Notes: generated by a model from the sequence alone, not told the origin. Shown: positions 1-7,871, numbered from the stretch's first letter. The stretch is DNA of 64,000 bases from Oscillospiraceae bacterium (GCA_017828975.1 JAGAJN010000031.1:124001-188000); one strand, 5' to 3'. Numbers and translations are program-made.

Positions 1-81
1 GCAGATGCAATATTACTGCTTCTTTAGTAATGAAACCTGTTGAACCGTTTGAATAAATCTTTCATCTAAAATTCCGACTAT

Positions 82-118
82 AAAAATTCCCGTTCGGTGA
101 TAAATAACCGAACGGGAA
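82..118 (-). terminator. Hairpin followed by a T tract on the minus strand
   Basis: A 12-bp perfect stem (87-98 with 107-118, loop of 8) is followed on the minus strand by a run of five T. It has no T tract in the plus direction. It lies 20 bases upstream of the recombinase start codon, so it could block antisense transcription or form a hairpin in the 5' leader of the recombinase mRNA. Confidence 0.5.
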
Positions 119-137
119 CAAGAAACGAGGTGTTATA

Positions 138-1643
138 ATGGGCTATGCAATCTATCTAAGAAAATCCCGTGCCGACATGGAAGCCGAAGCCAGGGGAGAA
201 GGGGAAACCCTTGCACGTCACCGCTCACAGCTCCTGGAGCTTGCCCGCCGTCAGAACCTTAACATCACGCAGATTTACGAGGAAATAGTCAGCGGCGAGA
301 GCATAGCCGCACGTCCTCAGATGCAGCAGCTCCTGTCTGCGGTAAACGAAGGTGTTTTCGACGGCGTTCTGGTTATGGAAATAGAACGTCTTGCTCGTGG
401 CGATACAATGGATCAGGGCATAGTATCACAGGCATTTAAATTCAGCGGGACGAAAATAATCACCCCCACAAAAACATACGACCCCGCAAACGAATTTGAC
501 GAGGAATACTTTGAGTTTAACCTGTTTATGTCCCGCCGTGAATACAAGACTATCCGCAGAAGAATGCAGGCGGGCAGAATGGCATCGGTCAAAGAAGGAA
601 ACTATATCGGATCGCTCCCGCCTTACGGTTACAAGAAAATCAGAAATTATGAGGATAAAGCCTATACTTTGGAACCTATACCCGAAGAAGCGGAAACTAT
701 CCGCCTGATGTATGAGCTTTATACCACAAAGGAGATGGGATTTTCAAAGATAGCTACCTATCTGAATAAAGCAGGCATACCGCCGAAAGTCACCGATACC
801 TGGAATACTGCCAGTGTTAAGGGCATTATCCAAAATCCGATATACAGCGGATATCTCCGATGGGATTGGAGAAAAACGCAGAAAAAGCTTGTAGACGGAA
901 AAGTGGTAACGTCCAGACCAAAATCGGAAGGCACCATTTACAAAGGGAAACACCCCGCCATTATTTCCGAGGAAACATGGCAGGCTGCAAAAGCAATCTG
1001 GGAAGCAGGGGAGCATTTGAATACCAGCTTCGACCGACCCTTGCAGAACTGCTTCGCAGGCTTGATGTACTGCGAGATTTGTGGTCATGCAATGGTAAGA
1101 CGGCCATATTCAAACAATAGGGCAGCACATTATTACTGCGGACACAAAGGCTGTACATGTATGTCGGCATCGGAAACCGAGATTAATGAGATTGTGCTGT
1201 CGTCCCTGAGAAGTCAGCTGCAAAAAGTCAGGGAAATCATAGTAAGCGGGGAAAAATATAATCCCGACGAGTCCAATTCCAAGACCAGGGCGAAGCTTTC
1301 AGCCGAAATTGAAAAGTTGAAAAAGCAGAAGGAAAAGCTCTTTGACCTTCTGGAGCAGGGTGTATACACTACTCAGGTGTTTTTGGAACGTTCAGAAAAT
1401 ATCGAGAGCCGTATTTCTGAGCTGAATAGAATGATCGCCGAGATACCCGACCGTCCGAAGAACACTCCCGAAGAAGCCGCAATCGCTTTGGAATATGCAA
1501 TTAACCGGTATGACGTTGTGGAAACAGCAGCCGAAAAACGTGATATGCTAAAAACTGTGATAAAACGTATCGACTACATCAAAACCACAGGCGGACGCTG
1601 GAAGCCCTCAGACCTAGCCCTTAAAATCACATTCAACGTTTAA
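138..1643 (+). CDS. Large serine recombinase of the left cotJC element
   Basis: A 501-residue large serine recombinase, about the length of the B. subtilis skin recombinase SpoIVCA. The order is an N-terminal resolvase catalytic domain (about 1-150; nucleophile Ser10 in LRKSRAD; the arginine-rich EIERLARGD segment follows), the central recombinase DNA-binding domain (about 160-260, with the typical PPYGYKK entry), a zinc ribbon (about 305-345, CEICGHAM then CGHKGC) and a coiled-coil (about 370-430). The start is preceded by GAGG. It ends 35 bp before the cotJC junction, the classic position of an integrase next to its attachment site, and it is transcribed in the same direction as cotJC. It probably excises or integrates this element. 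Whether excision is developmentally timed is inference. Confidence 0.93.
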   Translation: MGYAIYLRKSRADMEAEARGEGETLARHRSQLLELARRQNLNITQIYEEIVSGESIAARPQMQQLLSAVNEGVFDGVLVMEIERLARGDTMDQGIVSQAFKFSGTKIITPTKTYDPANEFDEEYFEFNLFMSRREYKTIRRRMQAGRMASVKEGNYIGSLPPYGYKKIRNYEDKAYTLEPIPEEAETIRLMYELYTTKEMGFSKIATYLNKAGIPPKVTDTWNTASVKGIIQNPIYSGYLRWDWRKTQKKLVDGKVVTSRPKSEGTIYKGKHPAIISEETWQAAKAIWEAGEHLNTSFDRPLQNCFAGLMYCEICGHAMVRRPYSNNRAAHYYCGHKGCTCMSASETEINEIVLSSLRSQLQKVREIIVSGEKYNPDESNSKTRAKLSAEIEKLKKQKEKLFDLLEQGVYTTQVFLERSENIESRISELNRMIAEIPDRPKNTPEEAAIALEYAINRYDVVETAAEKRDMLKTVIKRIDYIKTTGGRWKPSDLALKITFNV

Positions 1644-1659
1644 GCATGCCTTTCGTACA

Positions 1660-1680
1660 TATATTTGGTGTGCAAATGAA
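1660..1680. other. Attachment-site junction, left element to cotJC
   Basis: From 1678 the sequence reads as CotJC (E-LAHVEM). The codons before it (Y-I-W-C-A-N) do not fit CotJC, where G-T-E is expected. The crossover is therefore near the GAA codon at 1678-1680. The matching left attachment site is outside the window, so the core cannot be defined exactly. Confidence 0.5.
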
Positions 1681-2010
1681 TTGGCACACGTCGAGATGAT
1701 CTCCGCCATACTTTACCAGCTCACCAGAAATTTAAGCATTGACGAGATAAAAAAGAGCGGGTTTGACACCTACTTTGTTGACCACACGACAGGCATCTAT
1801 CCCCAGGCGGCCTCGGGAGCACCCTTTACTGCGGCATATTTCCAGAGCAAGGGCGACCCTATCACCGATTTAACGGAAAATCTTGCAGCAGAGCAGAAAG
1901 CCCGCACCACCTATGACAATATTCTGCGAATGGTAGATGACCCCGACATTATTGACCCCATTAGATTCCTCAGACAGCGCGAGATCGTTCATTTCCAAAG
2001 GTTCGGCGAA
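1678..2010 (+). pseudogene. cotJC: cotJC, middle segment (interrupted at both ends)
   Basis: This 111-codon open segment encodes the central and C-terminal part of a CotJC-type manganese catalase of the spore coat. Family features visible are LAHVEM (metal-site Glu and His), the GVPFTAAYFQSKGDP-like block (here APFTAAYFQSKGDP), LAAEQKARTTY, and the REIVHFQRFGE end block with its Glu-His pair. It has no real start: a TTG at 1681 opens the frame only by accident, and no Shine-Dalgarno site precedes it. The frame continues past 2010 into unrelated sequence. Its missing 22 C-terminal residues are found at 7899-7967. It may be a split gene repaired by DNA excision rather than a dead one, because no stop or frameshift lies within the segment. 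Confidence 0.88.
2002..2010 (+). repeat. Left attachment core of the right element (attL)
   Basis: TTCGGCGAA here and TTCGGTGAA at 7890-7898 are the only shared bases at the two ends, with 8 of 9 identical. They encode Phe-Gly-Glu of CotJC. Crossover within this core restores the gene. Serine recombinases need only a 2-bp identical core, so the exact cut cannot be fixed. Confidence 0.75.
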
Positions 2011-2046
2011 CCAAATCATACAAAGTTAAGCCGTTCCGGAAAAAAT

Positions 2047-3576
2047 TCAAATATTCCAGACTATCTGAGCATTACCTTTTTCATCAATTATTATCTGATG
2101 TATCATTATCATAGCAACAGATTTTTTCTTTTCATATCCTGCGGTTCTCCAATATTTTGTCGGCTCAATCACAACAGCTTTGGCATCGTCATTACTGTTA
2201 AGCTTTTCGATTTTCTCATAAAGGGCGGTCTTTTCATTTTCCAGTTGAGCTGCTCTTTGATTGGCAAGCTCCAGCAAATTACCGCTGCAGCCGCCTGAAA
2301 GCAATGTGTCCATAAGCTGCTTTTCCGCTTTTTCCACAGCCTTTATTTTAAGCTTCAGATCGTTGACCTCAGCTGCGTGATTCTTTTTATCGGTGTTCCT
2401 GAACCCTTTTATTTCGGACAGCTTCCCGGAGATACAATCATATACCATATTTTCAAGATCCTCGGCATAAACAGAGCAGTCGGGACCTGTACAGTTTTTC
2501 TTGTGTGTTTTTCCCGTACAATTGAAGTATCTCCGTATCTCTCCGTTTTTATTTATTTTGCCTTTGATGGTAGTCATCGTATGCCCGCATTTTTTACAGA
2601 TGACCTTACCTGCAAGCCAGCTTGTGGGATTGCTGAAGCTGTTTGTGAGCTGCTTGTTTTTTTCAAGCTTTCGCTGACATTTCAGCCATATATCCGAATC
2701 CACAACGCCTCGATGTGTCATAAGTACCAGCTTCATATCGGACCAATCGGTATCACATGATCTATGCTTGCTGCGACCGTAAAGCTGTGCTCCGTATTCA
2801 CCTGTGAACAGCGCATTATCTGTTATCATACGGACTCCATGGTGTTCGTAATAATCGTAAATCTCCGAATCAGCCCTGACATATATGGGATTTTTCAGAA
2901 TTGCCGATATTTTGGCGGTGGTCCAATCGCTGCCGTTCAGCGGTATTCTGCCCTCTGCAAGCAAAATATCCTGAAGCCGTCTTAAAGAAACATTTTCGCC
3001 TGCGTAAATTTCAAATATGTATCGTATCTGTTCGATCTCCGCAGGAATGGGACTGAGCATTTTCGTCTTTTTGTTATGAATAAAAGCAGGCACCAGCTCA
3101 AATCCGTAAGGCTGTCTGCCGCCCATGTAAAAGCCAAGCTCACTTCTGTGTGCATATGCCTGTGTCACACGGTTGATTATGGAAGTCCTTTCAAATTCCG
3201 CAAATACCATCAGCAGCTTTATTATAAGTTCGCCATAGGGAGAAGAGGTGTCAAATGACTCCTGCGAGGAAACAAACTCAACCTTATGTTCCTTGAACTC
3301 CTGCAAAATATTTACAAAATCCGAAAGGGAACGGCTTATTCGGTCAAGCTTGTATACGACCACCTTGCTGACCTTGCCTTTCTGAATGAGCGTCATCATT
3401 TTCTGAAAGCCATCACGGTTAACATTTCCGCCTGAAAAACCGTTGTCGATAAGCGTGATGATCTTTTCGCTTCGTTCATCGGGTTTTATCATTGCTTTAC
3501 AGTATTCGATTTGCGTTTCGCAGCTGATACTGTTTTCTCGTTCCACCGATTTCCGAGCGTAGATCACAATTGCCAT
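2047..3576 (-). CDS. Large serine recombinase of the right cotJC element
   Basis: A 509-residue large serine recombinase. The N-terminal resolvase domain (about 1-150) has nucleophile Ser10 in ARKSVE and the KLDRISRS helix. It is followed by the recombinase domain (about 160-270, QPYGFEL), a zinc ribbon (about 325-365: CKKCGHTM, then two cysteines in the FNCTGKTHKKNC segment) and a coiled-coil region (about 400-460). Its stop lies 37 bp from the left attachment core, as expected for an integrase beside its site. It is not closely similar to the recombinase of the left element by eye, so the two insertions look independent. It starts 21 bp after the upstream small ORF and is probably co-transcribed with it. 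It should catalyse integration into, and with a helper factor excision from, cotJC. Confidence 0.93.
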   Translation of the reverse strand: MAIVIYARKSVERENSISCETQIEYCKAMIKPDERSEKIITLIDNGFSGGNVNRDGFQKMMTLIQKGKVSKVVVYKLDRISRSLSDFVNILQEFKEHKVEFVSSQESFDTSSPYGELIIKLLMVFAEFERTSIINRVTQAYAHRSELGFYMGGRQPYGFELVPAFIHNKKTKMLSPIPAEIEQIRYIFEIYAGENVSLRRLQDILLAEGRIPLNGSDWTTAKISAILKNPIYVRADSEIYDYYEHHGVRMITDNALFTGEYGAQLYGRSKHRSCDTDWSDMKLVLMTHRGVVDSDIWLKCQRKLEKNKQLTNSFSNPTSWLAGKVICKKCGHTMTTIKGKINKNGEIRRYFNCTGKTHKKNCTGPDCSVYAEDLENMVYDCISGKLSEIKGFRNTDKKNHAAEVNDLKLKIKAVEKAEKQLMDTLLSGGCSGNLLELANQRAAQLENEKTALYEKIEKLNSNDDAKAVVIEPTKYWRTAGYEKKKSVAMIMIHQIIIDEKGNAQIVWNI

Positions 3577-3597
3577 TGACCGTAACTCCCTTCTGTA

Positions 3598-3759
3598 TTA
3601 TGTCGGCTTGTGTATTTTATCGTACTTTTTTGTCAGAGCAAGCATCAGCTCTTCAAGTATGCGTTCTCTGCTGTAATTATCTTTTTCGGGCAGTACTGTA
3701 TGCTCTACCTTGTGCCTGACGTTTCCAATATCTGTATATTCGTTTAAAAGCTTCATCAT
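3598..3759 (-). CDS. 53-residue protein upstream of the recombinase
   Basis: A short ORF beginning MMKLLNEYTD, charged and probably helical, with a good GGGAGG ribosome-binding site 9 bp before its start and 21 bp to the recombinase start. It has no motif I recognise. Small genes next to large serine integrases can encode the recombination directionality factor that permits excision, or can regulate the recombinase. The position fits such a role but gives no proof. Codon use resembles the surrounding genes. Confidence 0.6.
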   Translation of the reverse strand: MMKLLNEYTDIGNVRHKVEHTVLPEKDNYSRERILEELMLALTKKYDKIHKPT

Positions 3760-3763
3760 TCTC

Positions 3764-3830
3764 TGACCTCCCAAATAGCAGCGCTAATTGTTATTTGCGC
3801 TGACCTCTGTTAATAATATGAGTGAGGTCA
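3764..3830 (-). promoter_or_regulatory. Repeats upstream of the recombinase operon
   Basis: TGACCTC occurs at 3764-3770 and 3801-3807, and its inverse GAGGTCA at 3824-3830. A 6-bp inverted repeat CAGCGC/GCGCTG sits at 3779-3784 and 3797-3802. The first copy overlaps the ribosome-binding site. They could be regulator sites controlling recombinase expression. No convincing sigma-A promoter is seen here. Confidence 0.35.
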
Positions 3831-3863
3831 TAACATCATTCGGGATCGATAAGCGTCCTTAAA

Positions 3864-3911
3864 AGCAAAAAATACCCACAGCATCGCATTTTAGCCGATG
3901 CCGTGGGTATT
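3864..3911 (-). terminator. Rho-independent terminator of the sensor-kinase operon
   Basis: A strong stem of about 15 bp (3872-3887 with 3895-3910, one mismatch) is followed on the minus strand by six T, 13 bp after the kinase stop codon. It separates the kinase operon from the recombinase operon. Confidence 0.85.
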
Positions 3912-3923
3912 AATGGATTTGTG

Positions 3924-6839
3924 TTATTTGAGAAGGTTTTCCCATTCCTCAACAATACAGCTGCAAAGGTCGATATCCGAATCCTCGGCTGCATTTTTTA
4001 GCTTGCCGTACAATTCCGCCTGATTATCGGGGAACTGCATTTTCTGCATCTGCTCGACTGCCTCATCAATAAGGAGTGTGTCGAATTCATTCAGCGCATT
4101 CCGCATTTTTTCCAGCACTTCCTTGACATCATCTGCGGAGGCTGTGTTCATCTTTGCTTCCGCAACGGCTGCCTTACGCCATTTTTCCGTTATTTCGGAG
4201 CAGGCATCAATATCGAAGGCTTCCGCAGCTGCCTTTAGCTTTTCAAAGAATTCGGTCTGCGAGGGCGTGAATTGGTATCCGGACATTTCCTCCATGACCT
4301 CGTCCATAGCAAGAGTGTCCATAGACTCCAGCGCTTCCGTCATTCTGTCAAGCAGCTCCGAAACGGTATTTTTGTCCGCAGCAGAAGCTTCCTGCTTTGT
4401 GCTGAGCTCGGGGAAGAGCGGTGCGATCATATTCTTACAGTCCATATACTGCGAAATAAGATCGCCTGTTTTTGCATGAATAAGTGCTGTGTCCTGCTCA
4501 TTTCCTGCCTTTTCCAGACGTGCCGCAAGGTCTGCGAGAGCATCTGCGCCGATCTGCCTTGAGGTGCTTTTCAGCGAATGGACTTCGATGGTATAGCCCT
4601 TGATGTCGTTATTCTGAAGTGCTTGTCTGATTATCTCCGCACGCTTGTCTATGGCAAGATAGTACTCGCGAAGTATCTGCATATAGAGCTTTTCGCTGCC
4701 AAGAAGCGAGATAGCCTGTGCGGTGTTCAGCCCATCAATGGTAAGTGTATTTTTCGGCGTATCGGGTATTGACTGAGCCTCGACTGCCATTACGGGGATA
4801 ATTTTTTCCTTTGGCAGCCATTTTCTTATCATAGCAACTATTTCTTTCAGCTCGATAGGCTTTGCAACGAAATCGTTCATGCCCTCCTGCAAGAACAGTT
4901 CCTTTGTGCCGCCGACAGCGTTTGCAGTAAGTGCGATGATAGGAACATCTTCATAGCCCCTGATAAGTCTGCGTATGATATGTGTAGTTTCAATACCGTC
5001 AACTCCGGGCATCATATGGTCCATAAATACCATGTCGTACTTGACCTTTTTGACCTTATCAATTGTTTCGGAAGCACCGTTTGCCGTATCCACCTGCATT
5101 TTGAGCGGCTCGATTATACCGCATGCAACGGACAGATTTATAGGATTATCGTCAACAATAAGAATATGAGCGTCGGGAGCGGTAAATGCGAAATTATCAT
5201 CTTCGGAATCTCTCTCTCCGAAAATGTCCTTGCCGATGCCAAGCGCCGAATAAAGTCCCAGTGAGAATACAGGTTTATGCAGCATCTTTACTCCGGGAAT
5301 ATTTATATCATTCGGACTGTCATAGGGTGCCAGCAGCAGACATTTCAGCTCTGGATTTTCCGCAAGCTTTTTCTTAATGCTTTCGCCGAAAAGCTGCTTT
5401 TCAACGATAATATAACCGTCCGTTATATTGGCATTGTTTCCGCCGTTCACAAGGTCGGAATACTCAATGCCAAGCCGTGAAAGATCTTTTTTGATCTGTT
5501 CCAGAACATATTCATTCTCTATTATCAGCGCCGATTTTACAGTACTGTCGGGAGCGGGAATAGAAGGTGCGGTATCAATTATTTTCTGGGGAAGCTCCAC
5601 ATAGAAGGTGCTTCCTTGTTCGTATTCGCTTTCAACATGTATGCTTCCGCCCATCAGCTTCAGCAGCTGCTGTGAAATGGCAAGCCCCAGACCGGTGCCC
5701 TCAATATTTCTGTTCCTCTTGCTGTCTACCTGCTGGAACGACTTGAACAGCTTGTCTATATCCTGTTTTTTGATGCCGATACCGGTGTCCTTGATAACAG
5801 CCTTCAGCATTATGTTTTCGCTGTCTGTCTGCGAGAAGGATACCGCAAGATGCACCTCACCGTGCTCCGTAAATTTTACGGCATTGTTCAAAAGATTCAG
5901 AAGTATCTGCTGTATCCTTATATTGTCACCGTACAGCTTGTGGGGCATTTCGGGGTCAAAGTCGACCGTAAACTCGATTTTCTTTGAACCTATCCTCGTA
6001 TTAACGATATTTGCAAGATCGTTTACAATGGAAAGCGGCTCGTAGATCACGGGAACTATATTCATTTTTCCCGATTCTATTTTTGAAAAATCCAGAATGT
6101 CATTGATGATAACAAGCAGATTTTTTCCCGATGAACGTATCTGCCTTATGTACTGCTTAGCCTGCGGAGTCATTTCCTCACGAAGAGCCATTTCAGCCAT
6201 TCCGAGGACGGCATTCATAGGCGTTCTTATTTCGTGGCTCATATTTGCCAGAAAGTCCGATTTATGCGCAGCCGCCTGCATTGCCTGCTTGCTCAGCTTG
6301 ATAGTTTCATAGGACTTATATGCCATATCGGAGATAATGCCTGCAAATTCATAGATAAAGTTTGTTGAACGCTCGATAGCCGACTTCGGGACGATCTGCG
6401 TTTTGTGTGCCGCTTCGATAAAGCCTTCTTCGTCAACGCCCAGTTCTCTTGCGTATTCACGCATTTTGTCATAATTGGGTTCCTCGGACAGAACCTGTCC
6501 GCCGATAAAGCTTCCTATCATCCTATCGCCCAGCATTATCGGCGCAGCGAAATCCACAAGATCGGCATGGCAGAAGTAGGAAACGGGCTTGCCGCTTTCC
6601 AGTACCTTCAATGCTCCGTCACGGTCACATTTCTCGCAGCGTTCTCGTCCTATGGGGGACTTGCGGCAGTAGTTCGTACAGAATTCGGAGAAGTTAGAAC
6701 CCTTAGTTACAGGCTTTCCGTTTTCATCGGTAGTCAACGCCGCCATTCTTGCCATTTTGGAAAATGAATCCTGAATTTTCTGGAGTGTTTCCACCGAAAT
6801 AAGATCGGTGAGAAGCACTTCTTCGTCCATATATATCAT
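3924..6839 (-). CDS. PocR-type hybrid sensor histidine kinase
   Basis: A cytoplasmic hybrid kinase of about 971 residues. Domains in order are: a PocR sensory domain (about 15-175, Cys-rich with CTNYCRK and CEKCDRD motifs); HisKA with phospho-acceptor His at about 204 (NMSHEIRTP); HATPase (about 305-420, GTGLGLAI); a degenerate receiver-like stretch (about 435-535); a receiver domain (about 560-675, VDDN and phospho-acceptor Asp about 609 in MDHMMPG); an HPT domain (about 735-800, His about 756 in EVHSLKS); and two tandem C-terminal repeats of about 70 residues. There is no membrane segment. The start chosen is the ATG with GAGAGG 8 bp upstream; an in-frame TTG lies two codons earlier. It forms an operon with the response regulator. 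The signal is unknown; PocR domains are thought to bind small hydrocarbon-like ligands. Confidence 0.92.
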   Translation of the reverse strand: MIYMDEEVLLTDLISVETLQKIQDSFSKMARMAALTTDENGKPVTKGSNFSEFCTNYCRKSPIGRERCEKCDRDGALKVLESGKPVSYFCHADLVDFAAPIMLGDRMIGSFIGGQVLSEEPNYDKMREYARELGVDEEGFIEAAHKTQIVPKSAIERSTNFIYEFAGIISDMAYKSYETIKLSKQAMQAAAHKSDFLANMSHEIRTPMNAVLGMAEMALREEMTPQAKQYIRQIRSSGKNLLVIINDILDFSKIESGKMNIVPVIYEPLSIVNDLANIVNTRIGSKKIEFTVDFDPEMPHKLYGDNIRIQQILLNLLNNAVKFTEHGEVHLAVSFSQTDSENIMLKAVIKDTGIGIKKQDIDKLFKSFQQVDSKRNRNIEGTGLGLAISQQLLKLMGGSIHVESEYEQGSTFYVELPQKIIDTAPSIPAPDSTVKSALIIENEYVLEQIKKDLSRLGIEYSDLVNGGNNANITDGYIIVEKQLFGESIKKKLAENPELKCLLLAPYDSPNDINIPGVKMLHKPVFSLGLYSALGIGKDIFGERDSEDDNFAFTAPDAHILIVDDNPINLSVACGIIEPLKMQVDTANGASETIDKVKKVKYDMVFMDHMMPGVDGIETTHIIRRLIRGYEDVPIIALTANAVGGTKELFLQEGMNDFVAKPIELKEIVAMIRKWLPKEKIIPVMAVEAQSIPDTPKNTLTIDGLNTAQAISLLGSEKLYMQILREYYLAIDKRAEIIRQALQNNDIKGYTIEVHSLKSTSRQIGADALADLAARLEKAGNEQDTALIHAKTGDLISQYMDCKNMIAPLFPELSTKQEASAADKNTVSELLDRMTEALESMDTLAMDEVMEEMSGYQFTPSQTEFFEKLKAAAEAFDIDACSEITEKWRKAAVAEAKMNTASADDVKEVLEKMRNALNEFDTLLIDEAVEQMQKMQFPDNQAELYGKLKNAAEDSDIDLCSCIVEEWENLLK

Positions 6840-6853
6840 AGTCAATACCTCTC

Positions 6854-7591
6854 TTAATTCAGCAGAGTTTTGATGGTATCGTTCACTCTTTCCATATTTA
6901 TGGGCTTGAGCAGGTAGCCGTTGGGTTTAAGCGAAAGCACTTCGGTTATCTTTTCACGGTCTGCAACGCCTGTGAGGAACACAACGGGTATATCCTTGGC
7001 GCTTTCCATCTTCTTGATCTTCCTGAATACCTCGGGACCGTTTTCAACGGGCATCTCATAATCCAGGAAAATAAGGTCGGGAGTTTTTGTTTCAAGGAAT
7101 TTCAGAGCCATTTTTCCGTTTGCAATTGCAGTAACGTCATATTTATCCTCAAGTGCGGCTTTAAGAAGCTTCAGGACATTTTTATCGTCGTCGACAACTA
7201 GGATATGCGGCTTAGTGTTAGTGAGTTGTTTCGCAAGAGCTTCTGCTGCCCTACGTTCGGCTTCTGCATTCTCCTGTGCGATGCGTTCCTTTTCCTCCTC
7301 AATGCCTTTGAGAAGTCTTGTTATGCCGTCGCTGATAGTCGCTATGGTGATCGGTCTGGACATCGGAAGATCGATGGTACGTTCCTTTTCTTTAACGTCG
7401 GAATAGAACTCAAAGCAGTCTTCATTTGTGATAACGATCACAGGTATATCGCAAAAATCGGGGGTGGTTTTCAGACGCTTCAGCCGTGAAACGATCTGAG
7501 TATCGGCATATTCCGCAAGGCAGACATAGGCATCGGGCTTGAATAACTCATAATGAATACATATATCCGTCCAAAAACCGGAGGTGCTCAT
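6854..7591 (-). CDS. Response regulator (N-terminal receiver-like domain broken by a frameshift)
   Basis: A degenerate receiver-like segment, a helical linker (about 95-125) and an intact C-terminal receiver domain with VVDDD, phospho-acceptor Asp in FLDYEMP, the conserved Thr in FLTG and the Lys in LLKPI. There is no DNA-binding output domain, so it is probably a phosphorelay or single-domain-output regulator working with the adjacent hybrid kinase, 14 bp downstream. The ATG at 7591 has no ribosome-binding site. A second frame (7588-7668) supplies the missing start of the first receiver fold and overlaps it by 4 bases. The full gene is probably 6854-7668 with a one-base shift near 7590, whether a mutation, an assembly error or a recoding site. 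Confidence 0.75.
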   Translation of the reverse strand: MSTSGFWTDICIHYELFKPDAYVCLAEYADTQIVSRLKRLKTTPDFCDIPVIVITNEDCFEFYSDVKEKERTIDLPMSRPITIATISDGITRLLKGIEEEKERIAQENAEAERRAAEALAKQLTNTKPHILVVDDDKNVLKLLKAALEDKYDVTAIANGKMALKFLETKTPDLIFLDYEMPVENGPEVFRKIKKMESAKDIPVVFLTGVADREKITEVLSLKPNGYLLKPINMERVNDTIKTLLN

Positions 7592-7668
7592 GCAAGTGAA
7601 TGTATCTGTGCTTGCAAAAAATCTCTTAATAATGCGGGGCTGCTGCTGATAAGTATTTTGTATTTCAT
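7588..7668 (-). pseudogene. 5' piece of the response regulator in another frame
   Basis: A 26-codon ORF beginning MKYKILISSS with a good GGAGG site, ending in TGA that overlaps the ATG of the downstream frame (ATGA). Its content (hydrophobic strand followed by a helix ALLRDFLQAQI) matches the first strand and helix of a receiver domain. It probably belongs to the same protein as 6854-7591. Translational coupling through the overlap is the alternative. Confidence 0.6.
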
Positions 7669-7722
7669 ACGCCGTACCTCCATGATCATACTTTTTGCAT
7701 TTTGCTATTTAGCGTTAGGATT

Positions 7723-7751
7723 ATTTTATCATCATTTGTATAATTTGTCAA
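7723..7751 (-). promoter_or_regulatory. Sigma-A promoter for the response-regulator/kinase operon
   Basis: On the minus strand TTGACA (7746-7751) and TAAAAT (7723-7728) are separated by 17 bp, about 55 bp upstream of the first start codon. It is a near-consensus vegetative promoter, so these element genes are probably expressed outside sporulation. Confidence 0.8.
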
Positions 7752-7833
7752 TACCGTGTAATGTTTTGTAATAAAATGCGGTATATAATAGTAATCCGTG
7801 AGCCTGACATCTACGGTATGACTACAACAATAA

Positions 7834-7871
7834 ATGCCCGAAAGCCACGTTGTTTACGTGATTTTCGGGCA
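7834..7871. other. Hairpin just inside the right end of the element
   Basis: A long imperfect inverted repeat (TGCCCGAAA..CACG with CGTG..TTTCGGGCA) ends 18 bp before the attachment core. It lacks a convincing T tract on either strand. It may be a weak terminator shielding the element, or structure linked to the attachment site. Confidence 0.4.

Larger units (their letters stand above)
1..1677 (+). mobile_element. Right part of an element inserted in cotJC (left end outside window)
   Basis: The window opens inside an integrated element. Its visible content is a minus-strand terminator-like hairpin and a large serine recombinase (138-1643). Thirty-odd bases after that gene the reading frame becomes spore-coat catalase CotJC in mid-protein, at the residues E-LAHVEM, with no start region for it. 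The codons just upstream of 1678 do not read as the expected CotJC residues, so the junction lies at about 1670-1680. The 5' part of cotJC is not in the window and is expected beyond the other end of the element. Phage or skin-like identity cannot be judged from this end alone. Confidence 0.7.

Noticed and set aside
3..56. An open frame ending at 56 that could be the tail of a response regulator (ends VMKPVEPFE).
   Set aside because: Only 17 codons are visible, other frames are equally open to the window edge, and no diagnostic residue other than a Lys-Pro pair is present.
1681..2298. A 205-residue ORF starting at TTG 1681.
   Set aside because: Only its first part is CotJC. The TTG is an internal codon without a ribosome-binding site, and the frame after 2010 runs antisense through the recombinase gene.
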